Positions 54,911 to 64,000 of a DNA stretch of 64,000 nucleotides are shown here, piece after piece. Position 1 is the stretch's first letter, and the number at the start of each line of letters is the position of its first letter. This DNA is from Taudactylus pleione (taxonomy: Eukaryota; Chordata; Amphibia; Anura; Myobatrachidae), in contig JAUIMM010000547.1 in the NCBI GenBank assembly GCA_031769625.1, positions 992,001-1,056,000 on the forward strand. Reading direction: 5' to 3'. The notes under the pieces are model-generated. The model did not search any database and had not been told where the DNA came from. It saw nothing but the letters and a program-made list of their open reading frames with translations. Position numbers and translations under genes: made by a program.

Positions 54911-55685
54911 TCAGCTTGAATTTCGTAATTTCCAATAATGAATTTCAATTTAGACATGAAGTATGCCCTATGTAAAGTGTTGTAATTCATTTCTGTGTAA
55001 GAGCTAGAAACAAGCCATGAATTCATGTTTACACAGGCTCCCGAAATAAAGAGGTCTAATCCCTACACTTGGGCAAACCACCTTTCAATATCTCTGAGCC
55101 CAATTCATCGCTTGTAAATGAATATATGTACTAAGTAGAGCAGGTATCAGAGGGGCAATGATGCACACTGTTTATTCCTGTCTGTCAATATATGTATCAC
55201 TATTGACATAAGTAAATAAGGTGAGGGAGCAACAGGATTACCAGAATTTGTGGAATTTAGCCTACAACTGACTCATGGTAATTCATCCTATTTTTAATAC
55301 GGTTTTAGAGCATTAGTTTATTCAAGTATAAACAATTCCTAAAAGGAACATTTTATGGCTTACTGCATCCTAGTGCAGCATGTGTTATAATAGATCTACA
55401 TGAAAGGATACAACAAAATATTCAACATTACAATTGAACCTCTTACATGAAATGCAATTTTATTCAATGATAAAAACAACAGGATAGTTGATAAACTAAG
55501 CATTGCAATGGAATTTGACCAGTTAGTTTGACATATTCACATTTTCTGGCTGTAAACTGTGTTCAGTTCTATTTAAAGAGCATTTAACACTAGTGGAAAG
55601 GTATTCATGCTTTATATGTGCAGTCATTAAATGTGGCTGAATAACAACTCCCGTAGTCAGCAATTAAAACTAAATCAAATGTTTT

Positions 55686-57593
55686 TGTCACGATCTGCTA
55701 AGAAGGATCTCCATCTGAGGAGCTGAAATTGGAGGTGAGGGGCCTGGATGTATGTCCTTATAATCCACAAGTACCGTACATTGACGAGACCTGACCAAAG
55801 GCGCGGAGTCTAACTTGCTGAGAGCTGTTTACCATTGACCCCTCCAAGCGGAATATTGGTTTTAAGCTGCACCCAGCAAGCAGGCCCTTTGGTCAAATAT
55901 CTGATACAAGTGGGAAATGGAGTAATGTAACACAGAGAAGGCCCAGGAGAACATACTTCAATGTGAAGCACTAGTGAGAACCCTGTACCCTGCTGGTACT
56001 GTATTGGCACGATAGAGTAACTTCCCGGAATAATATACTGGAGGGAATAGGATAAGGCCCACTGAGGACCTAGACGCACCACTGGCATAGGAGAGAGACA
56101 CTTGGGCAGTACTCGGATGTTGTACTGAGTACACGGGCTGGGATGGTGTACTGAGTACACGGGCTGTGACCCCAGATGCACCGCTGTCACAGGAGAGTGA
56201 CACTTGTGTTGTACTCGGGAGGTGTACTGAGTACACGGGCTGAGACCCCAGATGCACCACTGGCATAGGAGAGTGACACTTGGGCAGTACTCGGATGTTG
56301 TACTGAGTACACGGGCTGGGATGGTGTACTGAGTACACGGGCTGAGACCCCAGATGCACCGCTGGCACAGGAGAGTGACACTTGTGTTGTACTCGGAAGG
56401 TGTACTGAGTACACGGGCTGAGACCCCAGATGCACCACTGGCATAGGAGAGTGACACTTGGGCAGTACTCGGATGTTGTACTGAGTACACGGGCTGGGAT
56501 GGTGTACTGAGTACACGGGCTGAGACCCCAGATGCACCGCTGGCACAGGAGAGTGACACTTGTGTTGTACTCGGGAGGTGTACTGAGTACACGGGCTGAG
56601 ACCCCAGATGCACCACTGGCATAGGAGAGTGACACTTGGGCAGTACTCGGATGTTGTACTGAGTACACGGGCTGGGATGGTTTACTGAGTACACGGGCTG
56701 AGACCCAAGACGCACCGCTGGCACAGGAGAGTGACACTTGTGTTGTACTCGGGAGGTGTACTGAGTAAACAGGCTGAGTACCCAGACGCACCGCTGGCAC
56801 AGGAGAGTGACACTTGTGTTGTATTCGGGAGGTGTACTGAGTACACGGGCTGAGAACCCAGATGCACCGCTGACACAGAAGAGTGACACTTGGGCAGTAC
56901 TCAGATGTTGTACTGAGTACACGGGCTGGGATGGTGTACTGAGTACACGGGCTGAGAACCCAGACGCACCGCTGACACAGGAGAGTGACACCTGTGTTGT
57001 ACTCGGGAGGTGTACTGAGTAAACGGGCTGAGACCCCAGATGCACCACTGGCATAGGAGAGTGACACTTGGGCAGTACTTGGATGTTGTACTGAGTACAC
57101 GGGCTGAGAACCCAGACGCACCGCTGACACAGGAGGGTGACACCTGTGTTGTACTCGGGAGGTGTACTGAGTAAACGGGCTGAGAACTCAGACACAGGAG
57201 GAACACTTTGAGGAGTTTATACGTAACACCAGAGATGACTCGTGAGAGGAAGGAGCAAGGAACCTGGAACACAGTAACGGCAAGCATACACCAGTAGTAA
57301 CGACGTTATATACCCTATATAGCCTAAGGTAGCAGTTGAAGGACAGCGTCAGTTGACAGCAGCCACGCTACCATTCAGTAAAGGATCAGTCAGGTGATAA
57401 AGACTGTCATGGCTGCGCCCATGACGGCAACCACAGTAACCAAGTCACCGGGCAGCACATGGAAGTCCAAGTGATCCTAAGGTATAATCCTCAGCACATC
57501 ACTCGCCGCTGCACCAGATGTCTGACCACTTGAGAAGTCAGGGGAAGTCGGTGCTGGGGTGAGTAACAGCTGATCCTAGGCCGTAACCTGACA
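55686..57593. mobile_element. Probable solo LTR (1.9 kb) containing a 178-bp array
   Basis: The element starts TGTCACGATCTGC and ends GCCGTAACCTGACA, with the TG...CA ends of LTRs. A perfect 5-bp duplication GTTTT flanks it (55681-55685 and 57594-57598), as made by LTR-retrotransposon integrases. No internal coding region or second LTR is seen, so it is best read as a solo LTR left after recombination. More than half consists of the array at 56065-57190. An alternative is an unusual foldback DNA element, since the terminal TGTCA/TGACA are also inverted. Confidence 0.6.
56065..57190. repeat. 178-bp higher-order array of GTGTACTGAGTACAC palindromes
   Basis: The landmark CTTGGGCAGTACTCGGATG occurs at 56101, 56279, 56457, 56635, 56889 and 57067. 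Spacing is exactly 178 bp except one 254-bp interval, explained by an extra 76-bp subunit. Each unit carries the perfect palindrome GTGTACTGAGTACAC (odd centre G) two to three times, about 18 in all. Minus-strand frames of 390 and 461 codons span the array only because stops are rare in it; they are not considered genes. Confidence 0.9.
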
Positions 57594-57984
57594 GTTTTCC
57601 AATGAACTGTGAAGGACATATTTGAGTATGTTGCCTGTTATTCTATATGGGACTTGTATAGACATTTATGTACAGACGTGATACTTGTTGACCTATAGTT
57701 ATGTTGGTGTACCAAGTTTTTAAAAATGCCGTTTTGTAAATATAATTTATAATTCATAATTGGGTAATTTCCCAGAAATCACTATCAAGTCACTAAGTCA
57801 GAGAGAAAGGCTTAAAAAAGCAGTTTTTATGCCTTTGATTCATGTCACTAAGGTAAGAGGGAATAGGCAAGAAAGGAATTCCTATACAAAAAACAGAGTT
57901 GCAGATGCACTATGCGATCATTACTGTATACATTTAAATTTCTAATATAGAATTTCAGAGGTAGTTTGCATATCAATGGCCACT

Positions 57985-58340
57985 GATACGGGCCTGCCCA
58001 CCAGCGTCAAGGTCCCCTCACTGAGCAGGTCCCTAACACTCTGGGGTTCACATCTGGGACGCAGGGCACCCCAAAAGTCAGCTCAGCCAAAGACCTCCCC
58101 AGGGCATCACACGAAAAAAAGGGTGACAGTGAAGTGTTAAAGTATCAGGTGTGTAAAGTAATTAACAAGTGTTATAATAATGATAAGGGTAGAATGTGTG
58201 TGAAAAAATACATAAATATTAAACAAACATGAAAGTGATATACAAAGTGACTATATGTATTAAATGGTGATGCCCTGGAGAGGTCCAGCCAGAACAGCTC
58301 AGGGGGCCCCACACCCAAACGCTCACCCCAAATAAACTGA
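57985..58340. repeat. Foldback repeat, diverged
   Basis: AGACCTCCCCAGGGCATCAC (about 58090-58110) is an inverted copy of GTGATGCCCTGGAGAGGTCC (about 58266-58285). CAGCTCAG occurs beyond both arms. The spacer is AT-rich. The outer limits are uncertain and no target duplication was found. Confidence 0.4.
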
Positions 58341-58689
58341 TACTAACAATATAAGTAGGACTTACTTGTAATTATGCCTGTTGCCTTGTGCAGTCAAATG
58401 CTAGGTCCCTGCTTAAAAACATATGAGGGGGTGGGGTAGGGGTGCAAATCTAGACTGGAGCAATCTCAGGCTTCAGATGTGTGTATAAATACACAATATG
58501 GAGTATAAGGAAGGGCTCTAGACTGCACACCCTAATAGTAATGAAAGGTGCCATCAAGAAAGGAATTCCTGTCAGAAATTAACGCAGAAAAATAATTTCT
58601 CTAATGAACGTCAAATGCAATTTAATAAATCCTGTTTTTGGAATATTGTTAAATGGTCTTTAAATTAGGTCAGCATATGTATGTCAATA

Positions 58690-59155
58690 AGGGATATAGG
58701 GGGAGATGTATTAACGGCAAAATGCGGTAAGAAGTCCATAGGCTTCTATTGGGTAACGCCACCTGAAAAACTGCATTTTCGGGGGTTTTACCGCATTCCC
58801 CGTATGTATTAAGCAGCAGAATGCTTCGCGTCGCTAGGTAACGCCACCTTCAGGTGGCGTTACCCAATAGAAGCCTATGGGCTTCTTAGCGCGACGCTCG
58901 GGGCTGGGAGGGATCCGATCGGATCCCTCCCATGAGCCCCCGCGGCCCGCGGCCTTCTGCGCATGCGCAGAAGGACTTCTGGGTGTTCAACCCGGAAGTC
59001 CCTCTGCCCGGCAGCATCGCAAAGGACAGCTCTCATCGAGAGAGCTGTCCTTTGCGAAATCCTTGGTACATACCGCGGTAATGAACCGCGGTATGTACGC
59101 GAAGTCGGGGGGGATGTACCACAATGGCGATGTCGCCGTTAATACATCTCCCCCG
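58690..59155. mobile_element. MITE with GGGGGAGATGTATTAACGGC ends, hairpin chain
   Basis: GGGGGAGATGTATTAACGGC on the left and GCCGTTAATACATCTCCCCC on the right are perfect inverted repeats. Inside, consecutive palindromes include GGTGGCGTTACC-type arms with TAGAAGCC/GGGCTTCT, GGGATCCGATCGGATCCC, TTCTGCGCATGCGCAGAA, GACTTCTGGGTT..AACCCGGAAGTC, GGACAGCTCTC..GAGAGCTGTCC and TACCGCGGTA..TACCGCGGT. The flanks are ATA and GTA. The frame of 93 codons inside has no domain. Confidence 0.8.
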
Positions 59156-59159
59156 TAGT

Positions 59160-60300
59160 CTCTAGAAATGTATCCAGGTATTTTAATAAATAATTGCCTA
59201 CCTGACTTTCTGAGTTAGGTTTTGGTCTCCTGAGCATTTATATAAACAAGTACATACAAGTTTGTTAGGTCTACATAACACGCCTGAAAATCACCCTTTA
59301 TGTCAGTGGGTATTTGGAACTGGCAAATGTACATCCAATAATGACTAAAGTGATTACAAAATAAATGACATAACTTGTTAGTACAAGGCAAAGGAGATCC
59401 ATTGCCCAACACACATCTATTGCAACTCTGAATAAAGATACTATTCTACTCCGCTGTGTCTTGGAGACTCCAAATTTCAGTGAGTTTGCCCAAAACTTCT
59501 GGGAAAGTAGCCCAGATCCCACCTAGTTTCCCAGAGTAGTGGACAAAACATGGGCGGGATGATGGAATTTGCGGCATTATAGCCCAACCCTACTTCATTA
59601 TGCTGCAATTCCTGTCTCTATGCCCCCACACCTGGCCTCTAAATCTCTCCTGCTGGGATTATGGAGTGGACCAGCAAATAGTAGTAGTATTGCATAATAG
59701 TACAGTTAGTGCCTGTGAGAATAGAAAAACTTAATTGCATCCAAACTGTAGTTGAAGACAATTACCTTTAATGTGGCAGAAGAAACGTTTCTCTCTGTTT
59801 TTGGCGTCTTTTCAAAAGGTTAGTAAATAAGTTGCACAGTATTTCAGAGGAAGGAAACACCTGATTGAATAAAGCAACTCAATGTGGGTATCTAAGAGTA
59901 CTCTAAATACATATATTATGTGAAGGTTTTGTATCTATTTATCCTCATCCTACACTGTGCATACACTCACCCCGCCTGGCTTTATATACTACACAGTACA
60001 ATGCATTTATTTTTAAGGTGTTATATTTGTACACTATTCTGCTTATATTGATACCTGTACTAGCATTTGTGGAACTGTTATGAAGATATTTCTAATTGAC
60101 CCAACAATAGTTTAGAGCTTAGTAAGTTCTATGTTCTTATGAGACTGTCATTCTCAGAAACAATAAAAGCAACTTAGTTAAAATAAATTGAAGTCCTAGT
60201 AGTAACTCTCAAAAAATAACTAGAAGATAGCAAAACTAAAGACACACATAGCAGAGGCAAGAGCAGCATACTTTTTTATGTTCACCATGGGAAAACTATT
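59160..60300. other. Gene-free stretch
   Basis: No coding feature. A short GC-rich piece at about 59450-59660 (AACTTCTGGGAAAGTAGCCC) resembles a worn copy of the AGAGTAGGCATG dispersed repeat. Confidence 0.35.
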
Positions 60301-60305
60301 GTTCA

Positions 60306-60526
60306 TTCTAGCACCCTGCACCTGTCTCAACATGTGGTGCAGTTCCTCTTTTCTGCCTGGGGTGTCGCTTTCTGCTCTGGTGCTTCTAGCACACTCAGCT
60401 AAATCAACAAACTGCTAAGATACAGACCAGAGTGGTCTAGAAGCATCAGAGCAGACAGTGACACCCTGGGCAGGAAAGAGGAACTGGAAGGTTTGTGACA
60501 GGTGCAGGGTGCTTGAATGAACTCTA
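60306..60526. repeat. Foldback repeat with about 95-bp arms
   Basis: TTCTAGCACCCTGCACCTGTC... CAGTTCCTCTTTTCTGCCTG on the left is mirrored by CAGGAAAGAGGAACTGGAAG... GACAGGTGCAGGGTGCTTGA on the right, with the CTCTGGTGCTTCTAG / CTAGAAGCATCAGAG portion near the loop. This is consistent with a palindromic MITE. No target duplication was identified. Confidence 0.6.
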
Positions 60527-60588
60527 GAAACTTGAACTGTACCTCAGAGAAGAGTGTTTGATATCATTACATTTGGATGTTGTTAATA

Positions 60589-60955
60589 GGGCAGCACAGA
60601 CGGTGTAATGGTTAGCGTCACTACGGCTCTCACTGTGTGGAATTTGTATATTCTCCATGTGGTTGTGTGGGTTTCCTCCGGGTACTCTGGTTTCGTCCCA
60701 CACTCCAATAATATACTGGTAGGTGAATTGGCTCCCAACAAAATGAACGTGTGTGTTAAGGAACATAGATTGTAAGCCCCACTGGGGCAAGGACTGATGT
60801 GAATGTCAACAAAATGAACCCACTGGGACAAGGACTGATGTGAATGTCAACAAAATGAACCCAATGGGGCAAGGACTGATGAGAGTGGCCAAATATTCTC
60901 TGTAAAGCGCTGCGGAATATGTGTGCACTATATAAATAACTGGTAATAAATAAGT
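60589..60955 (+). mobile_element. Third SINE copy, B box deleted, with 41-bp triplication
   Basis: GGGCAGCACAGACGGTGTAATG...TTAGCG is followed directly by CTCTCACTGTGTGGAATTTG, so about 45 bp including the polymerase III B box are missing compared with 26324-26661. The V-like core and the tail (GCGCTGCGGAATATG, TATATAAATAACTGG) are kept. At 60781, 60822 and 60863 a 41-bp segment starting ACTGGGGCAAGGACTGATG is repeated three times. Confidence 0.85.
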
Positions 60956-61369
60956 AAATAAATATATCGCTTGGATTGGCTACTTGTTGGCATAGGTCTT
61001 TTGAAGACAAACTTGCCTAATTATGGAGACTCGGGAGTTGTTTAAGCTTAAATGCGCCTCTCTGTTTGGTTACCAGTTATACCAATTTCATCTGCTCATT
61101 CATGTGCCCACTGTTTTGAGTAATAATGATTGGTGTTTTGTCTGTAGTAAAGTTATAAAAGCAGCACAGAGAGACTTGGAACCTCTAATAAATGACTAGT
61201 TTCACTCAGCTAGACAAAAATAGGTAAGAGAAATAGAATATAATGCTGCTGTATGTTTTACATTTAGGAGAATATTGCATCATATGAACTTATTTTCTCC
61301 TAAATGCTATTCAGATTTATATGGAAATGTTCTGTTTAGTTCTCTATTGAGCAAGACTGGACGATTTAC

Positions 61370-61685
61370 TTGTACATATCATACTCAACGACATTCTGTC
61401 AAACCCTCCGGGAGGGGCTGCCGGGTTGGTGCAGCAGGGGACGGCTTAAGTGGGCGGTTCGGGGGCGTGCCACCGTGTTCGCGTCATCGCGGCCCCCCCT
61501 TCGCTCTTTATAATGCCGATAGTAATGGTATTGTAAAGCAGGGGGCGGGGCTACGCCCACTTTCGCTTGCTAAGTGGCAGTAGCCGGGAGGGGGGAGTCA
61601 GCGGACATTACCGGAAACTTGCCTACTCTAGCAAGGGGCCAGGAGCGGTGCCCGATTCTCGGGAAAGTAGGCAAGTATGGTACTG
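61370..61685. repeat. Dispersed repeat (GGGAAAGTAGGCAAGTATGG end)
   Basis: The right end CTCGGGAAAGTAGGCAAGTA followed by TGG matches the ends at 17885 and 53680. The left ATCATACTCAACGACATTCT is a worn inverted version. The GC-rich interior contains GGGGGCGGGGCTACGCCC. Non-coding. Confidence 0.5.
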
Positions 61686-61689
61686 AGCT

Positions 61690-62645
61690 GTAACTATACA
61701 TTTGGTGCCCTGTGCCAGAAAGATCATTGGCGCCCCCCACCCCATCATTTATTAAAGGGCATGGTCTTGGGGCACTCCCCTGTAATGCATACCAAAATAG
61801 AAACCAGAAATTATCCAAGAAGACCTCATCGCCCAATTTTTCACCCACTTTAAAGCACCAACACTTGCTCCTATGACCCTTATGGGCCATGGCAGTATCC
61901 CCAGAACCCTCATGTCTGCATCCCCAGCACCATGTCTGCACCCCAGCACCCACACCAGGCTCCATCTGCATCCCCAGCACCCACACCCTCATGTCTGCAT
62001 GCCTAGGATCCACCCTTGTTACATTTAATAACTTACCCCCTTCACACTAATAAATAAATAGCCCTGCCCCCTCCTCCCTTCCCATTGCAGAGGCCTGCAT
62101 TATAGAGGTCAGCAGGGATGGGTGCCTGTTTCTGGTCCTGCTGGTCATCATTGACCTGTTATAGGGGCAGAATCTGGGCTTGTGTGAGTCGGGAGCAGGA
62201 GCAGTGACCAGCGTCCTATGAAAAGCAAGCTCAGGCCAGGGCAGATGGAAGTTAATTACTTCAGAAGCTGTGCAGGCGCTGGTGGCATTTTTAAGCTAAT
62301 CAGCTGCTGCTATCAAATCATAATTTAATGTGCCACACTAGGATTTAGCAGCCACATTGACCGCACATACACTGCCTGTGGCCGCATGAAAACTGCCTTT
62401 GCCCCAGCAGCACACCGTGACCAGGCACAGGGAGGAGACGGCACGGGAAGGAGGAGGAGGCACTGTGGGAAGAGACGTCAGGACACACAGGGCAGGAGCC
62501 GGGAGGAGAGCTCCGTAGTGAAGAAGGAGTTGCCTGGGCGCACTGCTGTGTAACATACATCGCAAAGGGCGCCCTGCAAATACAGATTGCGGTGTCGGTC
62601 AGTTCCACCCCTAGCGCTTTGGCTATGGCTGCACCACCCTAGTAT
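61690..62645. repeat. Possible non-autonomous DNA element with GGCGCCC motifs
   Basis: TGCCCTGTGCCAGAAAGATC / TTGGCGCCCCCC on the left and GGGCGCCCTGCAAATACAG on the right are loosely inverted. A CATGTCTGCATCCCCAGCAC phrase repeats several times at 61910-62000. Ends and class are uncertain. Confidence 0.3.
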
Positions 62646-64000
62646 GGTACATATACATCTACATCTCTGGAGGGTCCCCCTGCTTGTGGTAGGGAAGGAC
62701 ATGCTGTGGTAAGGAAAGGCCTAAGTGAACAGTCCTTTTGAACTGAACTTGTTTATTTCTTTATTTTTTTTTATGGATAATAATGTCATTAGGTGTAAGT
62801 AAATGGTCAGGGAGTGGACGCAGAAGAGAAGAAAGAGGGAAGTACATTGAACTGCTAAACTGCTAGCAGCAAATCACACATAAACCAATTGTTATGGAGA
62901 ACTCCTTTATCTTTACATTTAGATATGTATAATTAGTACTTATTGGTAAATCTAGCAGCAAATTCTCCAGAAACGGTGGCAGGTTTGCAAAAGGGGTGTC
63001 CACCCCTAATTAGCCTAAAAGAGACCAGCGATACGATTCTGGCATCTTTTGTAGAGATGCTAGTGTTTGAAAAGCAGGCATGCTATTGTGATAATCTGAT
63101 ATTCCAGGTTGTTAGGAGAACCCAGAGTGCATACAGCCTTGTTGCTAGGTGACGGTATCACATGTAAAATATTAAAATCATAAACTGTGCCTTTTGAGAT
63201 GTGACACACACCACAGTGCCTTTCCACTAACGTCATTTAACAGTTTCATTGAAAGGGAGCTAGGACAATTGTGCATAGCATGAGCAGCAGCTAGTTATGC
63301 TCTGGTGTGTGTTAATTACCAGCAGCCCATTTACAACTGAAGGCCCTTTGTTAAACAGACATCTTCTTGTTGTTGCCTACATAAATTCTTCATTGAGAAA
63401 ATGTGTTATGCTGTGAATCAGATTAGATCTGCATAAAGTTCCCCTTCTTGATGTGTGCATAGGTTTGTGGTAGGAATTACTGGTGAGCTATGGAAATAGA
63501 AATGAATGTAGTCTTCAGATATGATTTATATTACATGATGCCTTATAAAGAGTATTTAAGATCAATGGCAGCACAATTTGTGCTCTGCTAATGATTGTTT
63601 GTTGGATTACAGAACTCCGGAGCTACGTACCCACTGGTGTTAAAATTCTCCATTTAAGGTTCCAAATAGTTGTTGTTTTATTTAATGGATTTTACTGTTT
63701 AACTTGCATTGCATTTGACACACATCATAGCAGTTGAGAAATTGTATTTATCTCAATAAGAGCGAATTGAAACTGCAATGAATACGGGAAAAATCATTTA
63801 CTTAAGCATTTTTACATGCTTTTGGCTTCAAAAACATATATATAAAAAGCATATAGATTGCAATTGTAAATGCATCTAAATATTATCATACCCACCTATA
63901 TTAGTGCATATTAAAGCATGATTTTGTTGCTTCTTTACGTTTTAACATACGTTAAAAAAAAGGCATTGCAAAAAGATTATATGTAGATTTTTCAAAAAAC
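62646..64000. other. Single-copy-looking stretch; conserved-element candidate at 63170-63430
   Basis: No element ends or coding regions were recognised. The 63170-63430 part (TGTTAATTACCAGCAGCCC, AGGCCCTTTGTTAAACAGAC) has the balanced, motif-rich texture of a conserved non-coding element. This is a judgement from appearance only. Confidence 0.25.

Noticed and set aside
55810..57195. 461- and 390-codon minus-strand open frames as a repetitive protein gene
   Set aside because: The frames exist only within a 178-bp tandem array inside an LTR-like element. Two frames are open at once, the period is not a multiple of three, and there is no domain or signal.

Overview
This window looks like intergenic or intronic DNA from a vertebrate with a large, transposon-rich genome, most likely a frog or toad. 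The evidence is three different Tc1/mariner elements, many miniature DNA transposons (MITEs) of Harbinger and hAT type, a tRNA-derived SINE with a V-SINE-like core, and L2- and L1-like LINE fragments. No host protein-coding gene, rRNA gene or genuine tRNA gene is supported. The species is inferred, not proven, and superfamily names rest on recalled motifs and on target-site duplications (TSDs) read from the sequence, not on database searches.

Layout. 0-8.2 kb: a minus-strand L2-like LINE relic broken up by MITEs, a MITE inside an ATT microsatellite, and a 33/99-bp minisatellite that grew inside a MITE. 8.2-16 kb: a 31-bp degenerate array, a 1.4-kb hAT-type element carrying a 32-bp array, an L2 3' end and several foldback MITEs. 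16-22.5 kb: a nearly intact Tc1 element (221-bp inverted repeats, one frameshift) inside an older MITE. 22.6-24.6 kb: two large minisatellites (31 bp x about 41; 49 bp x 7). 26-33.4 kb: two SINE copies, an L1 3' relic split by a 599-bp MITE, a Tc1/mariner element with DD36E spacing, and a second, more decayed Tc1 element. 35.9-37.5 kb: a hAT-type element with a perfect 8-bp TSD and an internal 31-bp array. 37.9-53.7 kb: hairpin-chain MITEs, an element with TTAGGG-like motifs, nested insertions, and an L2-like reverse transcriptase relic holding two MITEs. 55.7-57.6 kb: a probable solo LTR (5-bp TSD, TG...CA ends) largely made of a 178-bp array of perfect palindromes. 57.9-62.7 kb: more foldbacks, one hairpin-chain MITE and a SINE copy with a new 41-bp triplication.

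The elements do not form a pathway, but they tell a layered history: LINEs, then MITEs within them, then Tc1 or LTR-like elements within MITEs. At least four of the minisatellites lie inside recognisable mobile elements. The SINE and the L2 LINE share a 3' tail, which suggests the LINE mobilised the SINE. Four single-copy-looking stretches (about 12.0, 20.7, 42.7 and 63.2 kb) are tentative conserved non-coding candidates.
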